Assembly: GCF_051020765.1 (NCBI RefSeq)
Contig: NW_027469523.1
Location: 1-64,000, forward strand
Direction of reading: 5' to 3'
Origin: Lasioglossum baleicum
Taxonomy: Eukaryota; Arthropoda; Insecta; Hymenoptera; Halictidae
Length of the DNA stretch: 64,000 nt
Under the pieces are notes generated by a model. The model saw only the letters and a program-made list of their open reading frames with translations. It made no database searches and had not been told where the DNA came from. Below are positions 25,101 through 37,252 of the stretch, in pieces (within the stretch, counting starts at the first letter, position 1; every line of letters starts with the position of its first letter). Made by a program: the position numbers and the translations under genes.

Positions 25101-27007
25101 AAAACCTGCGCATGCGCATCCCACAAAACCTCGCACGTGTTTTTACTCGACTAGCCTGCGGGATGCATCCTCTCGCACGTGTTTTTCCTCGACTAGCCAT
25201 GCGCATCCCAAAAAACCTGCGCATGCGCATCCCAAAAAACCTGCGCATGCGCATCCCAAAAAACCTGCGCATGCGCCTCCCACAAAACCTGCGCATGCGC
25301 ATCCCACAAAACCTCGCACGTGTTTTTACTCGACTAGCCTGCGGGATGCATCCTCTCGCACGTGTTTTTGCTCGACTAGCCTGCGAGATGCATCCTCTCG
25401 CACGTGTTTTTGTTCGACTAGCCATGCGCATCCCAATAAACCTGCGCATGCGCATCCCACAATACCTGCGCATGCGCATCCCACAAAACCTCGCACGTGT
25501 TTTTACTCGACTAGCCTGTGGGATGCATCCTCTCGCACGTGTTTTTACTCGACTAGCCTGCGGGATGCATCCTCTCGCACGTGTTTTTACTCGTCTAGCC
25601 TGCGGGATGCATCCTCTCGCACGTGTTTTTGCTCGACTAGCCTGCGGGATGCATCCTCTCGCACGTGTTTTTGCTCGACTAGGCATGAGCATCCCAAAAA
25701 ACCTGCGCATGCGCATCCCAAAAAACCTGCGCATGCGCATCCCACAAAACCTGCGCATGCGCATCCCACAAAACCTCGCACGTGTTTTTACTCGACTATC
25801 CTGCGGGATGCATCCTCTCGCACGTGTTTTTCCTCGACTAGCCATGCGCATCCCAAAAAACCTGCGCATGCGCATCCCAAAAAACCTGCGCATGCGCATC
25901 CCACAAAACCTGCGCATGCGCATCCCACAAAACCTCGCAAGTGTTTTTACTCGACTAGCCTGCGGGATGCATCCTCTCGCACGTGTTTTTACTCGACTAG
26001 CCTGCGGGATGCATCCTCTCGCACGTGTTTTTACTCGACTAGCCATGCGCATCCCAAAAAACCTGCGCATGCGCATCCCACAAAACCTGCGCATGCGCAT
26101 CCCACAAAACCTCGCACGTGTTTTTACTCGACTAGCCTGCGGGATGCATCCTCTCGCACGTGTTTTTACTCGACTAGCCTGCAGGATGCATCCTCTCGCA
26201 CGTGTTTTTACTCGACTAGCCTGCGGGATGCATCCTCTCGCACGTGTTTTTGCTCGACTAGCCATGCGCATCCCAAAAAACCTGCGCATGCGCATCCCAC
26301 AAAACCTGCGCATGCGCATCCCACATAACCTCGCACGTGTTTTTACTCGACTAGCCTGCGGGATGCATCCTCTCGCACGTGTTTTTCCTCGACTAGCCAT
26401 GCGCATCCCAAAAAACCTGCGCATGCGCATCCCAAAAAACCTGCGCATGCGCCTCCCACAAAACCTGCGCATGCGCATCCCACAAAACCTCGCACGTGTT
26501 TTTACTCGACTAGCCTGCGGGATGCATCCTCTCGCACGTGTTTTTGCTCGACTAGCCTGCGGGATGCATCCTCTCGCACGTGTTTTTGCTCGACTAGCCA
26601 TGCGCATCCCAATAAACCTGCGCATGCGCATCCCACAATACCTGCGCATGCGCATCCCACAAAACCTCGCACGTGTTTTTACTCGACTAGCCTGTGGGAT
26701 GCATCCTCTCGCACGTGTTTTTACTCGACTAGCCTGCGGGATGCATCCTCTCGCATGTGTTTTTACTCGTCTAGCCTGCGGGATGCATCCTCTCGCACGT
26801 GTTTTTGCTCGACTAGCCTGCGGGATGCATCCTCTCGCACGTGTTTTTGCTCGACTAGGCATGAGCATCCCAAAAAACCTGCGCATGCGCATCCCAAAAA
26901 ACCTGCGCATGCGCATCCCACAAAACCTGCGCATGCGCATCCCACAAAACCTCGCACGTGTTTTTACTCGACTAGCCTGCGGGATGCATCCTCTCGCACG
27001 TGTTTTT
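19191..27007. repeat. 7.8-kb segmental unit, second full copy
   Basis: It is the partner of 8886-16702 at offset 10,305. The match stops at 27008, where the base after T5 is C here and A at 16703, after which the block orders differ. It includes a third copy of the 1.56-kb duplication (about 21162-22722) and the 1,176-bp repeat at 25422-26597. Identity over this length with so few changes suggests recent duplication, or an assembly duplication. Confidence 0.9.
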
Positions 27008-30000
27008 CCTCGACTAGCCATGCGCATCCCAAAAAACCTGCGCATGCGCATCCCAAAAAACCTGCGCATGCGCATCCCACAAAACCTGCGCATGCGCATC
27101 CCACAAAACCTCGCAAGTGTTTTTACTCGACTAGCCTGCGGGATGCATCCTCTCGCACGTGTTTTTACTCGACTAGCCTGCGGGATGCATCCTCTCGCAC
27201 GTGTTTTTACTCGACTAGCCATGCGCATCCCAAAAAACCTGCGCATGCGCATCCCACAAAACCTGCGCATGCGCATCCCACAAAACCTCGCACGTGTTTT
27301 TACTCGACTAGCCTGCGGGATGCATCCTCTCGCACGTGTTTTTACTCGACTAGCCTGCAGGATGCATCCTCTCGCACGTGTTTTTACTCGACTAGCCTGC
27401 GGGATGCATCCTCTCGCACGTGTTTTTGCTCGACTAGCCATGCGCATCCCAAAAAACCTGCGCATGCGCATCCCACAAAACCTGCGCATGCGCATCCCAC
27501 AAAACCTCGCACGTGTTTTTACTCGACTAGCCTGCGGGATGCATCCTCTCGCACGTGTTTTTCCTCGACTAGCCATGCGCATCCCAAAAAACCTGCGCAT
27601 GCGCATCCCAAAAAACCTGCGCATGCGCCTCCCACAAAACCTGCGCATGCGCATCCCACAAAACCTCGCACGTGTTTTTACTCGACTAGCCTGTGGGATG
27701 CATCCTCTCGCACGTGTTTTTGCTCGACTAGCCTGCGGGATGCATCCTCTCGCACGTGTTTTTGCTCGACTAGCCATGCGCATCCCAATAAACCTGCGCA
27801 TGCGCATCCCACAATACCTGCGCATGCGCATCCCACAAAACCTCGCACGTGTTTTTACTCGACTAGCCTGTGGGATGCATCCTCTCGCACGTGTTTTTAC
27901 TCGACTAGCCTGCGGGATGCATCCTCTCGCACGTGTTTTTACTCGTCTAGCCTGCGGGATGCATCCTCTCGCACGTGTTTTTGCTCGACTAGCCTGCGGG
28001 ATGCATCCTCTCGCACGTGTTTTTGCTCGACTAGGCATGAGCATCCCAAAAAACCTGCGCATGCGCATCCCACAAAACCTGCGCATGCGCATCCCACAAA
28101 ACCTCGCACGTGTTTTTACTCGACTAGCCTGCGGGATGCATCCTCTCGCACGTGTTTTTCCTCGACTAGCCATGCGCATCCCAAAAAACCTGCGCATGCG
28201 CATCCCACAAAACCTGCGCATGCGCATCCCACAAAACCTCGCACGTGTTTTTACTCGACTAGCCTGCGGGATGCATCCTCTCGCACGTGTTTTTACTCGA
28301 CTAGCCTGCAGGATGCATCTTCTCGCACGTGTTTTTACTCGACTAGCCTGCGGGATGCATCCTCTCGCACGTGTTTTTGCTCGACTAGCCATGCGCATCC
28401 CAAAAAACCTGCGCATGCGCATCCCACAAAACCTGCGCATGCGCATCCCACAAAACCTCGCACGTGTTTTTACTCGACTAGCCTGCGGGATGCATCCTCT
28501 CGCACGTGTTTTTCCTCGACTAGCCATGCGCATCCCAAAAAACCTGCGCATGCGCATCCCAAAAAACCTGCGCATGCGCCTCCCACAAAACCTGCGCATG
28601 CGCATCCCACAAAACCTCGCACGTGTTTTTACTCGACTAGCCTGCGGGATGCATCCTCTCGCACGTGTTTTTGCTCGACTAGCCTGCGGGATGCACCCTC
28701 TCGCACGTGTTTTTGCTCGACTAGCCATGCGCATCCCAAAAAACCTGCGCATGCGCATCCCACAAAACCTGCGCATGCGCATCCCACAAAACCTCGCACG
28801 TGTTTTTACTCGACTAGCCTGCGGGATGCATCCTCTCGCACGTGTTTTTACTCGACTAGCCTGCGGCATGCATCCTCTCGCACGTGTTTTTACTCGACTA
28901 GCCATGCGCACCCCAAAAAACCTGCGCATGCGCATCCCACAAAACCTGCGCATGCGCATCCCACAAAACCTCGCACGTGTTTTTACTCGACTAGCCTGCG
29001 GGATGCATCCTCTCGCACGTGTTTTTACTCGACTAGCCTGCAGGATGCATCCTCTCGCACGTGTTTTTACTCGACTAGCCTGCGGGATGCATCCTCTCGC
29101 ACGTGTTTTTGCTCGACTAGCCATGCGCATCCCAAAAAACCTGCGCATGCGCATCCCACAAAACCTGCGCATGCGCATCCCACAAAACCTCGCACGTGTT
29201 TTTACTCGACTAGCCTGCGGGATGCATCCTCTCGCACGTGTTTTTCCTCGACTAGCCATGCGCATCCCAAAAAACCTGCGCATGCGCATCCCAAAAAACC
29301 TGCGCATGCGCCTCCCACAAAACCTGCGCATGCGCATCCCACAAAACCTCGCACGTGTTTTTACTCGACTAGCCTGCGGGATGCATCCTCTCGCACGTGT
29401 TTTTGCTCGACTAGCCTGCGGGATGCATCCTCTCGCACGTGTTTTTGCTCGACTAGCCATGCGCATCCCAATAAACCTGCGCATGCGCATCCCACAATAC
29501 CTGCGCATGCGCATCCCACAAAACCTCGCACGTGTTTTTACTCGACTAGCCTGTGGGATGCATCCTCTCGCACGTGTTTTTACTCGACTAGCCTGCGGGA
29601 TGCATCCTCTCGCACGTGTTTTTACTCGTCTAGCCTGCGGGATGCATCCTCTCGCACGTGTTTTTGCTCGACTAGCCTGCGGGATGCATCCTCTCGCACG
29701 TGTTTTTGCTCGACTAGGCATGAGCATCCCAAAAAACCTGCGCATGCGCATCCCAAAAAACCTGCGCATGCGCATCCCACAAAACCTGCGCATGCGCATC
29801 CCACAAAACCTCGCACGTGTTTTTACTCGACTAGCCTGCGGGATGCATCCTCTCGCACGTGTTTTTCCTCGACTAGCCATGCGCATCCCAAAAAACCTGC
29901 GCATGCGCATCCCAAAAAACCTGCGCATGCGCATCCCACAAAACCTGCGCATGCGCATCCCACAAAACCTCGCAAGTGTTTTTACTCGACTAGCCTGCGG

Positions 30001-32228
30001 GATGCATCCTCTCGCACGTGTTTTTACTCGACTAGCCTGCGGGATGCATCCTCTCGCACGTGTTTTTACTCGACTAGCCATGCGCATCCCAAAAAACCTG
30101 CGCATGCGCATCCCACAAAACCTGCGCATGCGCATCCCACAAAACCTCGCACGTGTTTTTACTCGACTAGCCTGCGGGATGCATCCTCTCGCACGTGTTT
30201 TTACTCGACTAGCCTGCAGGATGCATCCTCTCGCACGTGTTTTTACTCGACTAGCCTGCGGGATGCATCCTCTCGCACGTGTTTTTGCTCGACTAGCCTG
30301 CGGGATGCATCCTCTCGCACGTGTTTTTGCTCGACTAGCCATGCGCATCCCAATAAACCTGCGCATGCGCATCCCACAATACCTGCGCATGCGCATCCCA
30401 CAAAACCTCGCACGTGTTTTTACTCGACTAGCCTGTGGGATGCATCCTCTCGCACGTGTTTTTACTCGACTAGCCTGCGGGATGCATCCTCTCGCACGTG
30501 TTTTTACTCGTCTAGCCTGCGGGATGCATCCTCTCGCACGTGTTTTTGCTCGACTAGCCTGCGGGATGCATCCTCTCGCACGTGTTTTTGCTCGACTAGG
30601 CATGAGCATCCCAAAAAACCTGCGCATGCGCATCCCAAAAAACCTGCGCATGCGCATCCCACAAAACCTGCGCATGCGCATCCCACAAAACCTCGCACGT
30701 GTTTTTACTCGACTAGCCTGCGGGATGCATCCTCTCGCACGTGTTTTTCCTCGACTAGCCATGCGCATCCCAAAAAACCTGCGCATGCGCATCCCAAAAA
30801 ACCTGCGCATGCGCATCCCACAAAACCTGCGCATGCGCATCCCACAAAACCTCGCAAGTGTTTTTACTCGACTAGCCTGCGGGATGCATCCTCTCGCACG
30901 TGTTTTTACTCGACTAGCCTGCGGGATGCATCCTCTCGCACGTGTTTTTACTCGACTAGCCATGCGCATCCCAAAAAACCTGCGCATGCGCATCCCACAA
31001 AACCTGCGCATGCGCATCCCACAAAACCTCGCACGTGTTTTTACTCGACTAGCCTGCGGGATGCATCCTCTCGGACGTGTTTTTACTCGACTAGCCTGCA
31101 GGATGCATCCTCTCGCACGTGTTTTTACTCGACTAGCCTGCGGGATGCATCCTCTCGCACGTGTTTTTGCTCGACTAGCCATGCGCATCCCAAAAAACCT
31201 GCGCATGCGCATCCCACAAAACCTCGCACGTGTTTTTACTCGACTAGCCTGCGGGATGCATCCTCTCGCACGTGTTTTTCCTCGACTAGCCATGCGCATC
31301 CCAAAAAACCTGCGCATGCGCATCCCAAAAAACCTGCGCATGCGCCTCCCACAAAACCTGCGCATGCGCATCCCACAAAACCTCGCACGTGTTTTTACTC
31401 GACTAGCCTGTGGGATGCATCCTCTCGCACGTGTTTTTGCTCGACTAGCCTGCGGGATGCATCCTCTCGCACGTGTTTTTGCTCGACTAGCCATGCGCAT
31501 CCCAATAAACCTGCGCATGCGCATCCCACAATACCTGCGCATGCGCATCCCACAAAACCTCGCACGTGTTTTTACTCGACTAGCCTGTGGGATGCATCCT
31601 CTCGCACGTGTTTTTACTCGACTAGCCTGCGGGATGCATCCTCTCGCACGTGTTTTTACTCGTCTAGCCTGCGGGATGCATCCTCTCGCACGTGTTTTTG
31701 CTCGACTAGCCTGCGGGATGCATCCTCTCGCACGTGTTTTTACTCGACTAGCCTGCGGGATGCATCCACTCGCACGTGTTTTTACTCGTCTAGCCTGCGG
31801 GATGCATCCTCTCGCACGTGTTTTTGCTCGACTAGCCTGCGGGATGCATCCTCTCGCACGTGTTTTTGCTCGACTAGGCATGAGCATCCCAAAAAACCTG
31901 CGCATGCGCATCCCACAAAACCTGCGCATGCGCATCCCACAAAACCTCGCACGTGTTTTTACTCGACTAGCCTGCGGGATGCATCCTCTCGCACGTGTTT
32001 TTCCTCGACTAGCCATGCGCATCCCAAAAAACCTGCGCATGCGCATCCCAAAAAACCTGCGCATGCGCATCCCACAAAACCTCGCACGTGTTTTTACTCG
32101 ACTAGCCTGCGGGATGCATCCTCTCGCACGTGTTTTTACTCGACTAGCCTGCAGGATGCATCCTCTCGCACGTGTTTTTACTCGACTAGCCTGCGGGATG
32201 CATCCTCTCGCACGTGTTTTTACTCGAC
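27008..32228. repeat. Region of 1,176-bp-type higher-order repeats and derivatives
   Basis: AATAAA-type B-runs that open a higher-order repeat lie at 27774, 29457, 30339 and 31491. The intervals are 1,683, 882 and 1,152 bp. The last is the canonical 1,176 minus one 24-bp B, and the 882-bp copy lacks 294 bp of blocks. The region shows how copies grow and shrink by whole monomers and whole blocks. No gene is seen. Confidence 0.88.
29457..31220. repeat. 882-bp tandem pair of shortened higher-order repeats
   Basis: Copies start at 29457 and 30339. Each has B/A runs 3/5, 4/2, 4/3 and then a K-Q-Q run with its A-run, and the first lacks the final K-Q-Q, two-A and GCGCCTCCC section of the canonical repeat. 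A single-base change at 31074 (CGGACGTG) destroys a CACGTG in the second copy only. The right edge is approximate. Confidence 0.82.
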
Positions 32229-33599
32229 TAGCCATGCGCATCCCAAAAAACCTGCGCATGCGCATCCCAAAAAACCTGCGCATGCGCATCCCAAAAAACC
32301 TGCGCATGCGCATCCCACAAAACCTGCGCATGCGCATCCCACAAAACCTCGCACGTGTTTTTACTCGACTAGCCTGCGGGATGCATCCTCTCGCACGTGT
32401 TTTTGCTCGACTAGCCTGCGGGGTGCATCCTCTCGCACGTGTTTTTACTCGACTAGCCTGCGGGATGCATCCTCTCGCACGTGTTTTTACTCGACTACCC
32501 TGCGGGATGCATCCTCTCGCACGTGTTTTTGCTCGACTAGCCATGCGCATCCCAAAAAAACCTGCGCATGCGCATCCCACAAAACCTGCGCATGCGCATC
32601 CCACAAAACCTCGCACGTGTTTTTACTCGACTAGCCTGCGGGATGCATCCTCTCGCACGTGTTTTTACTCGACTAGCCTGCAGGATGCATCTTCTCGCAC
32701 GTGTTTTTACTCGACTAGCTTGCGGGATGCATCCTCTCGCACGTGTTTTTGCTCGACTAGCCATGCGCATCCCAAAAAACCTGCGCATGCGCATCCCACA
32801 AAACCTGCGCATGCGCATCCCACAAAACCTCGCACGTGTTTTTACTCGACTAGCCTGCGGGATGCATCCTCTCGCACGTGTTTTTCCTCGACTAGCCATG
32901 CGCATCCCAAAAAACCTGCGCATGCGCATCCCAAAAAACCTGCGCATGCGCCTCCCACAAAACCTGCGCATGCGCATCCCACAAAACCTCGCACGTGTTT
33001 TTACTCGACTAGCCTGCGGGATGCATCCTCTCGCACGTGTTTTTGCTCGACTAGCCTGCGGGATGCACCCTCTCGCACGTGTTTTTGCTCGACTAGCCAT
33101 GCGCATCCCAAAAAACCTGCGCATGCGCAACCCACAAAACCTGCGCATGCGCATCCCACAAAACCTCGCACGTGTTTTTACTCGACTAGCCTGCGGGATG
33201 CATCCTCTCGCACGTGTTTTTACTCGACTAGCCTGCGGGATGCATCCTCTCGCACTTGTTTTTGCTCGACTAGCCATGCGCATCCCAAAAAACCTGCGCA
33301 TGCGCATCCCACAAAACCTGCGCATGCGCATCCCACAAAACCTGCGCATGCGCATCCCACAAAACCTCGCACGTGTTTTTACTCGACTAGCCTGCGGGAT
33401 GCATCCTCTCGCACGTTTTTTTACTCGACTAGCCTGCGGGATGCATCCTCTCGCACGTGTTTTTGCTCGACTAGCCATGCGCATCCCAAAAAACCTGCGC
33501 ATGCGCATCCCACAAAACCTGCGCATGCGCATCCCACAAAACCTTGCACGTGTTTTTACTCGACTAGCCTGCGGGATGCATCCTCTCGCACGTGTTTTT
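32229..33599. repeat. K-K-K-Q-Q module, left copy of a 1.37-kb pair (offset 2,089)
   Basis: It aligns with about 34322-35688. Shared markers are GCGGGGTGCATCC (32421 and 34510), ACCCTGCGGG, the seven-A tract (32554 and 34643), CATCTTC and the GCAACCC B variant. The offset is one more than a multiple of three because each copy carries one extra A. The match breaks at 33600/35689, where the right copy lacks three A units, and resumes at offset 1,963. Confidence 0.85.
32554..32560 (+). repeat. Seven-A tract (second copy)
   Basis: This is the same +1 expansion and the same surrounding block as at 4248: it follows an A unit beginning ACCCTGCGGG and a G-type A. Between 4255 and 32553 every length change is a multiple of three. 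Confidence 0.9.
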
Positions 33600-34113
33600 A
33601 CTCGACTAGCCTGCAGGATGCATCTTCTCGCACGTGTTTTTACTCGACTAGCCTGCGGGATGCATCCTCTCGCACGTGTTTTTGCTCGACTAGCCTGCGG
33701 GATGCATCCTCTCGCACGTGTTTTTGCTCGACTAGCCTGCGGGATGCATCCTCTCGCACGTGTTTGTGCTCGACTAGCCTGCGGGATGCATCCTCTCGCA
33801 CGTGTTTTTACTCGACTAGCCTGCGGGATGCATCCTCTCGCACGTGTTTTTGCTCGACTAGCCTGCGGGATGCATCCTCTCGCACGTGTTTTTGCTCGAC
33901 TAGCCTGCGGGATGCATCCTCTCGCACGTGTTTTTACTCGACTAGCCTGCGGGATGCATCCTCTCGCACGTGTTTTTGCTCGACTAGCCTGCGGGACGCA
34001 TCCTCTCGCACGTGTTTTTACTCGACTAGCCTGCGGGATGCATCCTCTCGCACGTGTTTTTGCTCGACTAGCCTGCGGGATGCATCCTCTCGCACGTGTT
34101 TTTGCTCGACTAG
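33542..34113 (+). repeat. Fourteen-unit A-run, the longest I found
   Basis: One truncated unit beginning CCTTGCACG and thirteen full 42-bp units (26 + 13 x 42 = 572 bp) match the coordinates exactly. Subtypes include CCTGCAGG with CATCTTC (second), TTTGTGCTC (sixth) and GGGACGCATCC (eleventh). The right copy of this segment (from about 35632) lacks three of these A units. Confidence 0.92.
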
Positions 34114-34272
34114 GCATGCGCATCCCAAAAAACCTGCGCATGCGCATCCCAAAAAACCTGCGCATGCGCATCCCACAAAACCTGCGCATGCGCATCCCAC
34201 AAAACCTCGCACGTGTTTTTACTCGACTAGCCTGCGGGGTGCATCCTCTCGCACGTGTTTTTCCTCGACTAG

Positions 34273-34435
34273 CCATGCGCATCCCAAAAAACCTGCGCAT
34301 GCGCATCCCAAAAAACCTGCGCATGCGCATCCCAAAAAACCTGCGCATGCGCATCCCAAAAAACCTGCGCATGCGCATCCCAAAAAACCTGCGCATGCGC
34401 ATCCCACAAAACCTGCGCATGCGCATCCCACAAAA
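34273..34435 (+). repeat. Seven-unit B-run, the longest I found
   Basis: Five K-type units are followed by two Q-type (19 + 6 x 24 = 163 bp). The sister module at 32229 has K-K-K-Q-Q, so two K units were probably added by slippage or unequal exchange inside the K part. Its five A6 tracts and six TGCGCATGCGCA palindromes make it the densest such stretch here. Confidence 0.92.
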
Positions 34436-37252
34436 CCTCGCACGTGTTTTTACTCGACTAGCCTGCGGGATGCATCCTCTCGCACGTGTTTTTGCTCGAC
34501 TAGCCTGCGGGGTGCATCCTCTCGCACGTGTTTTTACTCGACTAGCCTGCGGGATGCATCCTCTCGCACGTGTTTTTACTCGACTACCCTGCGGGATGCA
34601 TCCTCTCGCACGTGTTTTTGCTCGACTAGCCATGCGCATCCCAAAAAAACCTGCGCATGCGCATCCCACAAAACCTGCGCATGCGCATCCCACAAAACCT
34701 CGCACGTGTTTTTACTCGACTAGCCTGCGGGATGCATCCTCTCGCACGTGTTTTTACTCGACTAGCCTGCAGGATGCATCTTCTCGCACGTGTTTTTACT
34801 CGACTAGCCTGCGGGATGCATCCTCTCGCACGTGTTTTTGCTCGACTAGCCATGCGCATCCCAAAAAACCTGCGCATGCGCATCCCACAAAACCTGCGCA
34901 TGCGCATCCCACAAAACCTCGCACGTGTTTTTACTCGACTAGCCTGCGGGATGCATCCTCTCGCACGTGTTTTTCCTCGACTAGCCATGCGCATCCCAAA
35001 AAACCTGCGCATGCGCATCCCAAAAAACCTGCGCATGCGCCTCCCACAAAACCTGCGCATGCGCATCCCACAAAACCTCGCACGTGTTTTTACTCGACTA
35101 GCCTGCGGGATGCATCCTCTCGCACGTGTTTTTGCTCGACTAGCCTGCGGGATGCACCCTCTCGCACGTGTTTTTGCTCGACTAGCCATGCGCATCCCAA
35201 AAAACCTGCGCATGCGCAACCCACAAAACCTGCGCATGCGCATCCCACAAAACCTCGCACGTGTTTTTACTCGACTAGCCTGCGGGATGCATCCTCTCGC
35301 ACGTGTTTTTACTCGACTAGCCTGCGGGATGCATCCTCTCGCACTTGTTTTTGCTCGACTAGCCATGCGCATCCCAAAAAACCTGCGCATGCGCATCCCA
35401 CAAAACCTGCGCATGCGCATCCCACAAAACCTGCGCATGCGCATCCCACAAAACCTCGCACGTGTTTTTACTCGACTAGCCTGCGGGATGCATCCTCTCG
35501 CACGTTTTTTTACTCGACTAGCCTGCGGGATGCATCCTCTCGCACGTGTTTTTGCTCGACTAGCCATGCGCATCCCAAAAAACCTGCGCATGCGCATCCC
35601 ACAAAACCTGCGCATGCGCATCCCACAAAACCTTGCACGTGTTTTTACTCGACTAGCCTGCGGGATGCATCCTCTCGCACGTGTTTTTGCTCGACTAGCC
35701 TGCGGGATGCATCCTCTCGCACGTGTTTGTGCTCGACTAGCCTGCGGGATGCATCCTCTCGCACGTGTTTTTACTCGACTAGCCTGCGGGATGCATCCTC
35801 TCGCACGTGTTTTTGCTCGACTAGCCTGCGGGATGCATCCTCTCGCACGTGTTTTTGCTCGACTAGCCTGCGGGATGCATCCTCTCGCACGTGTTTTTAC
35901 TCGACTAGCCTGCGGGATGCATCCTCTCGCACGTGTTTTTGCTCGACTAGCCTGCGGGACGCATCCTCTCGCACGTGTTTTTACTCGACTAGCCTGCGGG
36001 ATGCATCCTCTCGCACGTGTTTTTGCTCGACTAGCCTGCGGGATGCATCCTCTCGCACGTGTTTTTGCTCGACTAGGCATGCGCATCCCAAAAAACCTGC
36101 GCATGCGCATCCCAAAAAACCTGCGCATGCGCATCCCACAAAACCTGCGCATGCGCATCCCACAAAACCTCGCACGTGTTTTTACTCGACTAGCCTGCGG
36201 GGTGCATCCTCTCGCACGTGTTTTTCCTCGACTAGCCATGCGCATCCCAAAAAACCTGCGCATGCGCATCCCAAAAAACCTGCGCATGCGCCTCCCACAA
36301 AACCTGCGCATGCGCATCCCACAAAACCTCGCACGTGTTTTTACTCGACTAGCCTGTGGGATGCATCCTCTCGCACGTGTTTTTGCTCGACTAGCCTGCG
36401 GGATGCATCCTCTCGCACGCGTTTTTGCTCGACTAGCCATGCGCATCCCAAAAAACCTGCGCATGCGCATCCCACAAAACCTGCGCATGCGCATCCCACA
36501 AAACCTCGCACGTTTTTTTACTCGACTAGCCTGCGGGATGCATCCTCTCGCACGTGTTTTTACTCGACTAGCCTGCGGGATGCATCCTCTCGCACGTGTT
36601 TTTACTCGACTAGCCTGCGGGATGCATCCTCTCGCACGTGTTTTTACTCGGTTAGCCTGCCGGATGCATCCTCTCGCACTTGTTTTTGCTCGACTAGCCA
36701 TGCGCATCCCAAAAAACCTGCGCATGCGCATCCCACAAAACCTGCGCATGCGCATCCCACAAAACCTGCGCATGCGCATCCCACAAAACCTCGCACGTGT
36801 TTTTACTCGACTAGCCTGCGGGATGCATCCTCTCGCACGTGTTTTTACTCGACTAGCCTGCAGGATGCATCCTCTCGCACGTGTTTTTACTCGACTAGCC
36901 TGCGGGATGCATCCTCTCGCACGTGTTTTTGCTCGACTAGCCATGCGCATCCCAAAAAACCTGCGCATGCGCATCCCACAAAACCTGCGCATGCGCATCC
37001 CACAAAACCTCGCACGTGTTTTTACTCGACTAGCCTGCGGGATGCATCCTCTCGCACGTGTTTTTCCTCGACTAGCCATGCGCATCCCAAAAAACCTGCG
37101 CATGCGCCTCCCACAAAACCTGCGCATGCGCATCCCACAAAACCTCGCACGTGTTTTTACTCGACTAGCCTGCGGGATGCATCCTCTCGCACGTGTTTTT
37201 GCTCGACTAGCCTGCGGGATGCATCCTCTCGCACGTGTTTTTGCTCGACTAG
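34322..37252. repeat. Right copy of the K-K-K-Q-Q module and downstream blocks
   Basis: This is the partner of 32229-33599, followed by a version of the long A-run shortened by three units. It then has GCGCCTCCC and TTTGTGCTC type blocks, and an A unit with CTCGGTTAG near 36648. The seven-A tract is at 34643-34649. No gene is seen. Confidence 0.82.
34643..34649 (+). repeat. Seven-A tract (third copy)
   Basis: Same position in the same module as 4248 and 32554, exactly 2,089 bp after the latter. Confidence 0.9.

Noticed and set aside
32568..32812. Many short frames of about 64 codons on the - strand at each K-K-Q-Q run
   Set aside because: They begin at an ATG created by a B/A junction and end at TAA made by T-type A units. 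Their regular recurrence follows the repeat pattern, not selection.
4262..34723. A 30.5-kb open reading frame of 10,153 codons on the + strand, and similar giants at 7-16023 and 34657-57138
   Set aside because: The monomers are multiples of three and lack stops in three frames, so two + frames and one - frame are open together. The commonest polymorphism (base after T5) changes the amino acid in all of them (Thr/Ala/Pro, Tyr/Cys/Ser, Val/Ala/Gly), so no frame shows silent-site bias. There is no unique start region, domain or flanking gene.
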